Source: Enterobacteriaceae bacterium UBA5654
GTDB lineage: Bacteria > Pseudomonadota > Gammaproteobacteria > Enterobacterales > Enterobacteriaceae
Reading direction: 5' to 3'
NCBI GenBank assembly: GCA_002421005.1
Contig: DIJC01000011.1
Location: forward strand, 1-50,785
Length of the DNA: 50,785 bases
Shown: positions 25,624-34,259 of the stretch, one piece after another
Position numbering within the stretch: position 1 is the first letter of the stretch
Layout: the number at the start of each line of letters is the position of its first letter
Program-made: the position numbers and the translations under genes
The notes under the pieces: model-generated
Database searches by the model: none
What the model was told of the DNA's origin: nothing
Seen by the model: the letters and a program-made list of their open reading frames with translations, nothing else

Positions 25624-26577
25624 ATGATCGAGATTAAACACCTGAAAACGCTACAAGCGTTGCGGAACTGCGGATCGCTCGCTGCTGCGGCAGCGACGTT
25701 GCACCAGACCCAATCCGCCCTTTCTCACCAGTTCAGCGATCTGGAACAGCGCCTCGGCTTTCGTTTATTTGTGCGTAAGAGCCAGCCGTTGCGCTTTACG
25801 CCGCAGGGAGAAGTGCTGCTGCAACTGGCAAACCAAATCCTGCCGCAAATCAGCCGGGCGCTTCAGGCGTGCAATGAACCTCAGCAAACCACGCTACGGA
25901 TCGCGATTGAATGCCATAGCTGTATTCAGTGGCTGACCCCGGCGCTTGAGAATTTCCGTGCGAAATGGCCGCAGGTGGAGATGGATTTCAAATCCGGCGT
26001 GACGTTCGATCCGCAACCAGCGCTTCAGCAAAGCGAGCTGGATCTGGTGATGACCTCGGATATCCTGCCGCGCAGCGGTCTGCACTATTCGCCAATGTTT
26101 GATTACGAGGTCAGGCTGGTACTGGCCCCGGACCATCCGTTAGCGACGAAAACGCGCATTACGCCAGACGATCTGGCGAGCGAAACGTTATTGATTTATC
26201 CGGTGCAGCGCAGCCGCCTTGATGTCTGGCGTCACTTCCTGCAACCAGCGGGCATTAACCCGGCGCTGAAAAGCGTGGATAACACTCTGCTGCTGATCCA
26301 GATGGTCGCGGCAAAAATGGGCATCGCTGCCCTGCCGCACTGGGTGGTGGAGAGTTTTGAGCGCCAGGGGCTGGTGGTCACGAAGACCCTGGGCGAAGGG
26401 CTGTGGAGCCGCCTGTACGCCGCCGTGCGCGACGGCGAACAGCGTCAGCCGGTGGTGGAAGCGTTTATTCGTTCGACGCGCAACCATGCCTGCGATCATC
26501 TGCCGTTTGTACGGAGCGCGGAGCGACCCAACGGCGATGCACCCACAGCGAGGCCAGGATCACAGCCGCACCCGTAA
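25624..26577 (+). CDS. metR: LysR-family methionine regulator MetR
   Basis: MetR activates metE and related genes, with homocysteine as co-effector. The 317-residue length equals E. coli MetR. The LysR helix-turn-helix is in residues 1-60 (LKTLQALRNCGSLAAAAATLHQTQSALSHQ), with the effector domain following and a variable tail ending RPGSQPHP. The ATG has the GAAGGA ribosome-binding site. The last 113 bases are antisense to the end of yigM, a true overlap of two coding regions. Confidence 0.97.
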   Translation: MIEIKHLKTLQALRNCGSLAAAAATLHQTQSALSHQFSDLEQRLGFRLFVRKSQPLRFTPQGEVLLQLANQILPQISRALQACNEPQQTTLRIAIECHSCIQWLTPALENFRAKWPQVEMDFKSGVTFDPQPALQQSELDLVMTSDILPRSGLHYSPMFDYEVRLVLAPDHPLATKTRITPDDLASETLLIYPVQRSRLDVWRHFLQPAGINPALKSVDNTLLLIQMVAAKMGIAALPHWVVESFERQGLVVTKTLGEGLWSRLYAAVRDGEQRQPVVEAFIRSTRNHACDHLPFVRSAERPNGDAPTARPGSQPHP

Positions 26578-27364
26578 TAAAGCTCGGCCAGTGGGGTTGC
26601 TGATGCCAGATCGCCAGGTTAACCAGCAGCCCCGCAGGCACATGCATATTGTTCATGATGCCCAGGGTGCCCGCGTCCACTTGAGTCGCACCATAGTTCC
26701 ACATGAAATAGCCAATCCCTGATGCCGCCACGCCGAGGAACACCAGAATGCCCCATTGCAGCGTGGTTTCCGGCATTTTCTGCGCATTTCCCAGCATGAA
26801 CCACGCGATCACCGCTACGATAAATGCGCCCATGTAGAACCAGGCAAAGGCATTGTGCTGCGGCATTGGACGGGTTTCCATCAGGCGTTTGTAGCCTACC
26901 ATGCCGAGCGCAAAGCTAATATTGGAGAGCTGTACCAGCAGTAAACCGGTCCAGAAATGGGTCGTCACCTGGTCATAACGAATGATCCCCGCGCCAATGA
27001 CCGCCAGTAGCGCGCTGAAAGCGTAGCCCCAGCGTAAACGCCGCTTGCTCATCAGGTCATAAATCAGCGTGATGTACAGCGGCGTCAGTACGGTAAACAG
27101 CAGCAGCTCGGAAACCGTCAGGTACAGATAGGCGCGGAAGCTCAGCATATACATGATGCCCAGTTGCATCGCGCCCACCAGCATATACAGACCGATCGTT
27201 TTTACGCTGTGTCCACGGACGCGCAGGAAAGGCAGAAATACCAGCGCCGCCAGCCCGACGCGCACCAGCACGGCAAAATAGCTGTCTACATGTCCGGCAA
27301 GATATTCACCAAACAGGCTGAAAGAGAAGGCCCACAGGATCGTGGTAATGATAAGGAGCGCCAC
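26465..27364 (-). CDS. yigM: EamA-family transporter YigM (biotin importer in E. coli)
   Basis: YigM is a drug/metabolite-superfamily permease of 10 membrane segments, reported as the biotin transporter of E. coli. The 299-residue length is the same. Two EamA repeats are visible (about residues 1-130 and 145-285), with SFRAYLYLTVSELLLFTVLTPLYITLIYD in the first half and WNYGATQVDAGTLGIMNNMHVPAGLLVN in the second. The charged C-terminal tail WVHRRWVAPRSVQTADDRR overlaps metR antisense. It converges on metR. Confidence 0.94.
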   Translation of the reverse strand: MALLIITTILWAFSFSLFGEYLAGHVDSYFAVLVRVGLAALVFLPFLRVRGHSVKTIGLYMLVGAMQLGIMYMLSFRAYLYLTVSELLLFTVLTPLYITLIYDLMSKRRLRWGYAFSALLAVIGAGIIRYDQVTTHFWTGLLLVQLSNISFALGMVGYKRLMETRPMPQHNAFAWFYMGAFIVAVIAWFMLGNAQKMPETTLQWGILVFLGVAASGIGYFMWNYGATQVDAGTLGIMNNMHVPAGLLVNLAIWHQQPHWPSFITGAAVILASLWVHRRWVAPRSVQTADDRRHGCASNE

Positions 27365-27435
27365 AATGAATGTCTCTGAAGTTAAAGAGCACTCATTGTA
27401 GCGGAGAGTCAGGTTGACAACTGATTAATAAAACA

Positions 27436-28236
27436 TCACTCAAGAAAGAGCTTACGCAGATACTTCGGCACGGCGTTGTCGGCGTTGGTGCCAATCACTT
27501 CCAGCTCAGGATACAAATCCTTCAGCCGCTGGTGGGCGTTGGCCATAATGCAGCCTTTCCCCGCCATTGAGAGCATTTCCGCATCGTTCATGCCGTCGCC
27601 GAAGGCGATACAATCCGACAAACCATAGCCCATCGCATTTGATACCGCTTCCAGCGCGTGGCCTTTCGAAACGCCGCCCGCCATGACTTCCAGGCAGGTC
27701 AGCGTAGAGAAACTGACGTTCACCCGGTCGCCCCAGCGGGCGTTAATTGCCTGCTCCAGCGGCAGTAGCTCTTCGTGGCTCATGCTGGTGAAAAACACTT
27801 TGCTGATGCCCTGCGGGTCAAGCAGGCCCGGCTCATACAATGAATACTGGAAGACCGCTTCTTTAAAGAAACGCATTTCTTCAGGACGGTGACGGTTCAT
27901 AAACCATTCGTCGTCGCGATAAACGTTGGTGATGATGTTTGGATTGCCGTGAACGACGCCGAAAAGATCGCTGGCGATATCGCTATCCAGATTATGCGTA
28001 AACACCAGATTACCGTCGGTATCATGTACCCGCGCACCGTTGGAGGTGATCATATAGGCCTTGATTTCGAGGCCGTCGCGAATTTGTCCGACGTCCACAT
28101 GGTGACGCCCGGTCGCAAAGACAAAATTAATGCCGCGCGCGGTCAGCAGCTTTAGCGTCTCTTTTGCGTAGGGGGATAAACAGTGATCGGGTGAGAGTAG
28201 CGTACCATCTAAATCAGATGCAACAACCTGATACAT
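27436..28236 (-). CDS. yigL: HAD-family sugar/pyridoxal phosphatase YigL
   Basis: YigL is a Cof-type HAD phosphatase; in E. coli it dephosphorylates pyridoxal phosphate and sugar phosphates and helps relieve glucose-phosphate stress after SgrS stabilises its mRNA. The ATG at 28236 gives 266 residues starting MYQVVASDLDGTLL; the frame stays open for 128 codons upstream but that part is antisense-like sequence inside pldB. The HAD motifs are DLDGTLLSPD (nucleophile), ATGRHHVDVGQ, the late lysine in GGVSKGHAL and AFGDGMNDAEML. It lies 34 bases after pldB, whose transcript it shares in E. coli. Confidence 0.95.
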   Translation of the reverse strand: MYQVVASDLDGTLLSPDHCLSPYAKETLKLLTARGINFVFATGRHHVDVGQIRDGLEIKAYMITSNGARVHDTDGNLVFTHNLDSDIASDLFGVVHGNPNIITNVYRDDEWFMNRHRPEEMRFFKEAVFQYSLYEPGLLDPQGISKVFFTSMSHEELLPLEQAINARWGDRVNVSFSTLTCLEVMAGGVSKGHALEAVSNAMGYGLSDCIAFGDGMNDAEMLSMAGKGCIMANAHQRLKDLYPELEVIGTNADNAVPKYLRKLFLE

Positions 28237-28270
28237 AAGAAAATTCAACCTCTGGTCAGTAAAGCAATAA

Positions 28271-29263
28271 TCAATTATGCCGATCGAAAAAGTCGATGAT
28301 GGCGTTAAGCGCGACTGAGCGCATGGCGTCCTTTTCAAAAAGGATCTCGTGGTATGCGCCTTCAATAACCAGCGGTTTACCCCCTTCACAGGGATGCCCC
28401 GCCGCAGCGCGAATTTCACAGAAACGGTCGTGAACGCGGTTATCAACGACGCGCTCCTCTTCCGCCTGAAGCAATAACATCGGCGTGGCGTCATCGCCCG
28501 CGCCTGCCAGCACCTGCTCACCGGCCAGAATTCCCTCCCGCACCCAGTGGTGCGTCGGTCCACCGACGCGCAGTTTCGGCTCATCGGCGTAAAAGCGCAG
28601 GTTGCGACGGTAACGCTCACGGCTGTGGGTCAGCACGTTGACGCTGAACGGCAACGCGTGCCAGCGCCCGGTGCCCAGCGCGTAGCTCTCCCGAAAACGC
28701 TGATGGCCCTCAGCCCAGTCGAGGATTTGCCGCACCATCCAGTCCGGCAGGTGGATGATAATACCGAACATCGGCGCACACAGTGCGATGGCATCGCACA
28801 CTCCCGGCCTGCGCTGCAAAAAGAGCGTGGAGATGGTGCCGCCCATTGAGTGCGCCAGAATATAGCGTTTACGCCACGACCCCGGCTGCACTTGCTGATC
28901 CCAGAACGCGGCCAGATCGTCAACGTAGTCGCTAAAGTTCACCACGTGTCCACGGTGTTCGTCAGGCAATATGCGCCCGGAACGTCCCTGCCCCCGGTGA
29001 TCGATGATTAATACATCAAATCCCGTATGAAACAGGTCATACGCCAGTTCGGCATATTTTACGTAGCTTTCGATGCGACCAGGGCAAACGACAATTACCC
29101 GGTCGTTGTCCGGGGAGTGAAAACGGACAAAGCGCACCGGGATGTTATCCACGCCCGTGAACTCCGCCTCTTCACGCTGACGCCAGAAATCCGTCAGCGG
29201 TCCCATAGAAAAAGCGGCAAACGCATTTTCTCTTGTTTCCCAGCCCTTTTTTTGCCGAAACAT
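28271..29263 (-). CDS. pldB: Lysophospholipase L2 PldB
   Basis: PldB is an alpha/beta hydrolase that removes the remaining acyl chain from lysophospholipids at the inner membrane. I chose the ATG at 29263, giving 330 residues from MFRQKKGWETRENAFAAF, which matches the E. coli start; the open frame continues further upstream. The nucleophile elbow is AHSMGG, and the histidine of the triad is in EGAYHEILFEKDAMR. The E. coli protein has about ten more residues at the C-terminus. yigL follows closely; rhtB diverges. Confidence 0.93.
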   Translation of the reverse strand: MFRQKKGWETRENAFAAFSMGPLTDFWRQREEAEFTGVDNIPVRFVRFHSPDNDRVIVVCPGRIESYVKYAELAYDLFHTGFDVLIIDHRGQGRSGRILPDEHRGHVVNFSDYVDDLAAFWDQQVQPGSWRKRYILAHSMGGTISTLFLQRRPGVCDAIALCAPMFGIIIHLPDWMVRQILDWAEGHQRFRESYALGTGRWHALPFSVNVLTHSRERYRRNLRFYADEPKLRVGGPTHHWVREGILAGEQVLAGAGDDATPMLLLQAEEERVVDNRVHDRFCEIRAAAGHPCEGGKPLVIEGAYHEILFEKDAMRSVALNAIIDFFDRHN

Positions 29264-29372
29264 CGGGCATCCACCCCCGCCTGACGTGTAATATCGTTTT
29301 TTTGTGACGCATCGCACAACGCCACAATACCTGGGTATTGTGGCATAAAAACAGACAATCAGGGAATTTCTC

Positions 29373-29993
29373 ATGACCTTCGAATGGTGGTTCGCCTATC
29401 TGCTGACGTCCATTATCCTCAGCCTTTCGCCCGGCTCGGGGGCCATTAATACGATGACCACCTCCATCAGCCACGGCTATCGCGGCGCGGCGGCATCGAT
29501 TACCGGTTTACAAACCGGGCTTGGGATCCACATCGTGCTGGTCGGTATCGGGCTGGGGACGCTGTTCTCGCGTTCGCTGCTGGCATTTGAAATTCTGAAA
29601 TGGGCGGGCGCAGCCTACTTAATCTGGCTCGGCATTCAGCAATGGCGCGCGGCGGGTGCGCTCGATCTCAATACCCTGGCGCAAACGCAGTCGCGCGGAC
29701 GGCTGTTTAAACGCGCGGTCTTCGTCAATCTCACCAATCCGAAGAGCATTGTTTTTCTTGCCGCGCTGTTCCCGCAGTTTATCAGCCCGCATCAACCACA
29801 GGTGGCGCAGTACGTGATACTCGGCACGACGACTATCGTGGTGGATGTGATTGTGATGATTGGCTACGCCACTCTGGCGCAGCGGATCGCTCGCTGGATC
29901 AAGGGGCCGCGCCAGATGAAGGCATTGAATAAGGTATTTGGTTCGCTGTTTATGCTGGTGGGGGCGCTACTGGCGTCGGCAAGACACGCTTGA
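29373..29993 (+). CDS. rhtB: Homoserine/homoserine lactone efflux protein RhtB
   Basis: RhtB is a LysE-superfamily exporter that confers resistance to homoserine and homoserine lactone. The 206-residue length equals E. coli. Family features are the N-terminal SLSPGSGAINTM loop, the AAYLIWLGIQQW helix and the NLTNPKSIVFLAALFPQF loop, spread over about six membrane segments. It points away from pldB and converges on rhtC, a paralogue, with a hairpin between the two stop codons. Confidence 0.95.
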   Translation: MTFEWWFAYLLTSIILSLSPGSGAINTMTTSISHGYRGAAASITGLQTGLGIHIVLVGIGLGTLFSRSLLAFEILKWAGAAYLIWLGIQQWRAAGALDLNTLAQTQSRGRLFKRAVFVNLTNPKSIVFLAALFPQFISPHQPQVAQYVILGTTTIVVDVIVMIGYATLAQRIARWIKGPRQMKALNKVFGSLFMLVGALLASARHA

Positions 29994-29997
29994 AGGT

Positions 29998-30017
29998 CCG
30001 CCCGATCGCTCGGGCGG
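29998..30017. terminator. Hairpin between convergent rhtB and rhtC
   Basis: A perfect 8-bp GC-rich stem CCGCCCGA / TCGGGCGG with a TCGC loop sits right after the rhtB stop and ten bases before the rhtC stop. Neither side has a T-run, so intrinsic termination is doubtful; it may stabilise both 3' ends. Confidence 0.55.
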
Positions 30018-30026
30018 CACGCTGGC

Positions 30027-30647
30027 TTAACGTGAAATAATCAGATGGATGCCAAAGCCGGTAAAGAGCGCACCGGCAAAACCGTCGATCCATTTCGCCA
30101 CGCGCTGATAGCCGCGACGCATTTGTGGCAGGGCAAACAGGCTGGCAACGACGGTAAACCACGCCAGCGTTTCAATGATTATCAGCGCGAAAATACCCCA
30201 GCGCGCGCCAGCGCCAACGCTGTCGCCAACGAACAGCGAGAACACGGAGCCGAAATAAATGATCGCTTTCGGATTCGCCAGATTAGTCAGTAAGCCTTTC
30301 AAGAAGCTGCGCCCGCTTTGCGCCAGTTCAACCTGCGGCGCGGGAGCGTTGGTATCCTGCTTTTTCAGCGCGCCGCGCAGCATCTGATAGCCCATCCAGC
30401 ACAGATACAGCCCGCCGCCGACCATAATAATGTTGTGCAGCCAGGCCATTTTTTCGAGGATCAGATTCAGGCCCAGCAGCGCGACGCCCGCCCAGATCAT
30501 AACGCCGCAGGTAATGCCGAGTACGCCCATCATGGCTTCTTTACGTGAACGGCTGACAGCGGTTTGAGAAACGAAGAAAAAGTCCGGTCCGGGGCTGATC
30601 AGGGCAACGAAGTGCACCAGCGCCACGGTCAAAAATAGCATCAACAT
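30027..30647 (-). CDS. rhtC: Threonine export protein RhtC
   Basis: RhtC is the LysE-family threonine exporter of E. coli, with the same 206-residue length. It carries the family loops SPGPDFFFVSQTAVSRSRKEA near residue 18 and NLANPKAIIYFGSVFSLF near residue 122, and about six membrane segments. It lies 61 bases downstream of recQ's stop on the same strand and faces rhtB. Confidence 0.95.
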   Translation of the reverse strand: MLMLFLTVALVHFVALISPGPDFFFVSQTAVSRSRKEAMMGVLGITCGVMIWAGVALLGLNLILEKMAWLHNIIMVGGGLYLCWMGYQMLRGALKKQDTNAPAPQVELAQSGRSFLKGLLTNLANPKAIIYFGSVFSLFVGDSVGAGARWGIFALIIIETLAWFTVVASLFALPQMRRGYQRVAKWIDGFAGALFTGFGIHLIISR

Positions 30648-30708
30648 AATTAACTCGCGGGGAAAGAATTCGGTGAGAGATCATCCTGGCACTTTTTCGC
30701 CCGGCTGA

Positions 30709-32538
30709 CTACTCCTCATCGTCACCGTCAACGTGCGAGCGGATCAGCGCCATAAACTCTTTGCCGAAGCGTTCCAGTTTGCGCACCCCGACACCGTTAA
30801 CGCTCAGCATTTCGCCCGGCGAGAGCGGCATTTGCTCCGCCATTTCAATCAGCGTGGCGTCGTTAAATACGACATACGGCGGGATATTCTCTTCATCAGC
30901 AATGGCCTTACGCAGCTTGCGCAGTTTGGCAAACAGCTTGCGATCGTAGTTACCGGCGAAGGATTTTTGCATGACGCGCGGCTTCAGCGCCACGATACGC
31001 GGCACCGCAAGGAGCAGCGGCGCTTCGCCACGCAGCACCGGACGTGCGGCGTCGGTCAGTTGCAGAGCAGAGTGCTGGGCGATGTTCTGCGTGACCAGCC
31101 CAAGGTGAATTAACTGGCGGATCACGCTTACCCAGTGCTCCTGGCTCTTTTCGCGTCCCATGCCGTAAACCTTAAGTTTGTCATGGGCGAACTCGCGGAT
31201 GCGCTGGTTATTCGCGCCACGGATCACTTCCACCACGTAGCCCATACCAAAGCGCTGGTTAACGCGGCCAATGGTGGACAGCGCGATCTGCGCGTCGTTA
31301 GAGCCGTCGTACTGTTTCGGCGGATCGAGGCAGATATCGCAGTTACCGCACGACGCCTGACGCCCTTCGCCAAAATAGTTGAGCAGCACCAGACGGCGAC
31401 AGGTTTGCGCTTCGGCAAACGCGCCCATCGCATTCAGCTTGTGGCGTTCGATATCCTGCAACGGCCCGGCCGGTTTTTCTTCCAGACATTTACGCAGCCA
31501 GCCCATATCCGCCGGATCGTAAAACAGCATCGCTTCCGCAGGCAGACCATCACGCCCCGCGCGACCCGTTTCCTGATAGTAGGACTCAATGTTGCGCGGA
31601 ATATCAAAATGGACGACAAAACGCACGTTGGGCTTGTTAATCCCCATCCCAAACGCCACCGTCGCCACCACGATTTGCAGATCGTCGCGCTGGAATTTTT
31701 CCTGCACCTCGGCGCGCACGCTGTTTTCCAGTCCGGCATGGTAAGCCGCGGCGCTAAAACCCCTCGCCTGGAGCCTGGCCGCAGTGTCTTCCACTTTTGC
31801 CCGGCTGTTACAGTAGATGATGCCGCTTTTGCCGCGCTGCTCCTGCGCATAACGCAGTAGCTGGTCGAGAGGTTTGAACTTCTCCATCAGCATGTAGCGG
31901 ATGTTCGGGCGGTCAAAGCTGCTGATCTGGATAAGGGCATCGTTCAGACCCAGCAGGCGAACGATATCCAGCCGGGTGGTGTCATCGGCAGTGGCGGTCA
32001 GCGCCATAAACGGCAGCGCCGGGAAGCGCTGGCGTAAATGACCGAGGGTGGCGTATTCCGGGCGGAAATCGTGGCCCCATTGTGAGATGCAGTGCGCTTC
32101 ATCGACCGCCAGCAGCACCGGATGCCAGTGGGCGAGATGGTCGAGGAAGTTATCCAGCATCAGGCGTTCAGGCGCGATATAGAGCAGGCGAATTTCACCG
32201 TTACGACAGCCTGCCATGACCTGCTGCTGCTGTTCGCGGGTTTGCGTGGAGTTCAGGCACGCCGCCGATACGCCGTTGGCCAGTAGCTGGTCAACCTGAT
32301 CTTTCATCAGCGAAATCAACGGTGAAACGACAACCGTCAGGCCATCCAGCAACAGCGCCGGAATTTGATAGCACAGGGATTTGCCGCCGCCGGTAGGCAT
32401 CACGACCAGACTGTCACGTCCTGCCAGCGCCGTATTGATGATCTCTTCCTGGCCGGGGCGAAACTGCTGATAACCGAAGGTTTCTCGCAAAACCCGTTTA
32501 GCCAGAGATTCCTGATTCAATACTTCCGCCTGCGCCAC
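30709..32538 (-). CDS. recQ: ATP-dependent DNA helicase RecQ
   Basis: RecQ is a 3'-5' helicase that unwinds forks and recombination intermediates in the RecF pathway. The GTG at 32538 is chosen because it gives 609 residues beginning MAQAEVLN as in E. coli and lies five bases after GGAG; a GTG two codons earlier overlaps the ribosome-binding site. Motifs in order: FRPGQEEI, PTGGGKS (Walker A), DEAHCISQWGHDFRPEY (Walker B and RecQ loop), the RecQ zinc motif C..16..CGNCDIC, a winged helix, and the HRDC domain at about 530-605. No LexA box is seen. Confidence 0.97.
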   Translation of the reverse strand: MAQAEVLNQESLAKRVLRETFGYQQFRPGQEEIINTALAGRDSLVVMPTGGGKSLCYQIPALLLDGLTVVVSPLISLMKDQVDQLLANGVSAACLNSTQTREQQQQVMAGCRNGEIRLLYIAPERLMLDNFLDHLAHWHPVLLAVDEAHCISQWGHDFRPEYATLGHLRQRFPALPFMALTATADDTTRLDIVRLLGLNDALIQISSFDRPNIRYMLMEKFKPLDQLLRYAQEQRGKSGIIYCNSRAKVEDTAARLQARGFSAAAYHAGLENSVRAEVQEKFQRDDLQIVVATVAFGMGINKPNVRFVVHFDIPRNIESYYQETGRAGRDGLPAEAMLFYDPADMGWLRKCLEEKPAGPLQDIERHKLNAMGAFAEAQTCRRLVLLNYFGEGRQASCGNCDICLDPPKQYDGSNDAQIALSTIGRVNQRFGMGYVVEVIRGANNQRIREFAHDKLKVYGMGREKSQEHWVSVIRQLIHLGLVTQNIAQHSALQLTDAARPVLRGEAPLLLAVPRIVALKPRVMQKSFAGNYDRKLFAKLRKLRKAIADEENIPPYVVFNDATLIEMAEQMPLSPGEMLSVNGVGVRKLERFGKEFMALIRSHVDGDDEE

Positions 32539-32555
32539 ATTCACTCCAACCGCCC

Positions 32556-32587
32556 AAAATAAAAACAGGCGCTATTTTCAGCGCCTG
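32556..32587 (-). terminator. Intrinsic terminator of pldA
   Basis: The 8-bp stem CAGGCGCT (32566-32573) / AGCGCCTG (32580-32587) with a six-base loop is followed on the minus strand by TTTTTATTTT. It is about 115 bases beyond the pldA stop and just upstream of recQ. Confidence 0.88.
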
Positions 32588-32702
32588 AGAAGGAAACTGC
32601 AATGCCTGAGAGTAAATCCTTAGGCCCTGCTTCCAGTTTTATGCTAATCCACCGTTTAAATCAACGCTGTGCCAGCCGGGTCAATACGGCCGCGTCGGAA
32701 AG

Positions 32703-33575
32703 TTAAAACAGATCGTTCAGCATGACGCCCACGCCAACGCGGGTCTGATTGAAGTTGTAATCAATCAGCGATTCGCCATAGCCGCTATATACCTGGGTAT
32801 AAAAACGCACGTGCTTCGATACCGGATAGCTGACGCCCAGTTCTGCGCCGCCGTAGCCGGTATTCCAGTTGTACTGTCCTTTGGCACTCAGGATCGCTTC
32901 GCCCACCTGGTAGCCGAGTCGAAGCTGGTAGTAACCCATATATTTGGTGATATCCGGGTTATCGTCGGTGCTGCCCAGCACGTACCAGGGTTTCACTTCT
33001 ACCAGCCAGTTACCGTTCTGCGCCATCAGACGGGTATAGGCGCGGTTCCAGCTACGCGATGTGGGATCGGAGCGCCCGTTAGAATCATGGTTATAGCCAA
33101 ACTCAATGTCGCGCAGCGACCAGTCGCCTAAACGGTAATCGGTCGCAAAGCCGAGGAACAGCTGTGGCTCGTAGTTGGTTTCGCGGAATGGGGAAGATTC
33201 TCCGCTATTCGAAAGCTGCCACCATGATTTCTGGGTATAGGACGCGCCCAGCACCGAATTCGGTCCCAGAATGCCGCGCCAGAACGGAAACGCCAGGCTT
33301 AGCTGAAATTTCACCTCATCTTTACGCGCATTATCCGACCAGTTATAGGTGTTGATCGCCTCTTTGTTGAGATCGCTGGTCCAGGTATAGAGCAGGTAAT
33401 TAGAATCATACGGATAAAGCGTGAAAGGATTGTCATGCTCCTGAAGAAGGTTAGCAATGATACTTCCCCGCACCGCTGGCGCATCGTGTACCTCTTTGAC
33501 CGTGGCTTCCTGCGCGCAGGCAAAAAAGGGCAACAGTGCCGCTATCGCGAACAACCCACCCAGCAACTTACGCAT
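32703..33575 (-). CDS. pldA: Outer membrane phospholipase A PldA
   Basis: PldA (OMPLA) is an outer-membrane beta-barrel that hydrolyses misplaced phospholipids when it dimerises with calcium. The ATG at 33575 gives 290 residues; the start further upstream lacks conservation. The first 21 residues are a signal peptide (MRKLLGG..., cleavage likely after ACA). The catalytic segment FGYNHDSNGRSDPTSRSWNR holds the histidine and serine. The barrel closes with the C-terminal phenylalanine in GVMLNDLF, the outer-membrane insertion signal. It diverges from yigI and has its own terminator. Confidence 0.97.
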   Translation of the reverse strand: MRKLLGGLFAIAALLPFFACAQEATVKEVHDAPAVRGSIIANLLQEHDNPFTLYPYDSNYLLYTWTSDLNKEAINTYNWSDNARKDEVKFQLSLAFPFWRGILGPNSVLGASYTQKSWWQLSNSGESSPFRETNYEPQLFLGFATDYRLGDWSLRDIEFGYNHDSNGRSDPTSRSWNRAYTRLMAQNGNWLVEVKPWYVLGSTDDNPDITKYMGYYQLRLGYQVGEAILSAKGQYNWNTGYGGAELGVSYPVSKHVRFYTQVYSGYGESLIDYNFNQTRVGVGVMLNDLF

Positions 33576-33740
33576 CAACTGTGTTCTCCTGAACAAAACA
33601 TAAATCATGTAAGTAATTATCTTGGATGCATTCTACAGATTTATTTTTTAGCTGCCTATGAAACCTGTGCGGATCTGGCAATAAACAAAATGAAAGCATA
33701 AAATCAACATTTTATTAACTATTAAAAAGATTAAGGCCAT

Positions 33741-34208
33741 ATGTCCACCACGCTTACCGCCGAAGAGACCCTCCGCCTGGTGGGGGAGATTTTTGTCTAC
33801 CACATGCCCTTCAACCGTGCGCTGGGGCTGGAGCTGGATCGCTACGAGAAAGAGTTTGCCCAACTCAGTTTCAATAATCAGCCGATGATGGTGGGCAACT
33901 GGGCGCAAAGTATTTTACACGGTGGCGTGATTGCCTCGGCGCTGGACGTGGCGGCGGGGCTGGTCTGCGTCGGCAGCACGCTGACTCGTCACGATACTAT
34001 CACCGAAGACGAGCTACGCCAGCGGCTGGCGCGCATGGGCACGATTGATTTGCGCGTCGACTACCTGCGGCCAGGGCGCGGTAATCGCTTCACCGCCACC
34101 AGCAGCCTGCTGCGCGCGGGTAATAAAGTCGCCGTCGCGCGCGTCGAATTGCATAACGAAGAACAGGTTTACATCGCCAGCGCCACGGCGACGTATATGG
34201 TGGGTTGA
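33741..34208 (+). CDS. yigI: Hotdog-fold acyl-CoA thioesterase YigI
   Basis: YigI is a PaaI-type hotdog-fold thioesterase, reported for E. coli to act on medium- and long-chain acyl-CoA. The 155-residue length is the same. The central helix and active-site region is ILHGGVIASALDVAAGLVC, followed by the strand TIDLRVDYLRPGRGNRFTATSSLLRAGNKVAVARVEL, and it ends with the conserved ASATATYMVG. A modest AAGG ribosome-binding site precedes the ATG. rarD follows 51 bases later on the same strand. Confidence 0.93.
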   Translation: MSTTLTAEETLRLVGEIFVYHMPFNRALGLELDRYEKEFAQLSFNNQPMMVGNWAQSILHGGVIASALDVAAGLVCVGSTLTRHDTITEDELRQRLARMGTIDLRVDYLRPGRGNRFTATSSLLRAGNKVAVARVELHNEEQVYIASATATYMVG

Positions 34209-34259
34209 GCAGGTAAATTCAGGTAAACTGCGGTTACTTTTTTGTAACGAGTTTTCTTC

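Noticed and set aside
28237..28620. A 128-codon N-terminal extension of YigL
   Set aside because: It overlaps the 3' part of pldB in another frame, is Arg/Cys/Thr-rich and unlike HAD proteins; the family start is at 28236.
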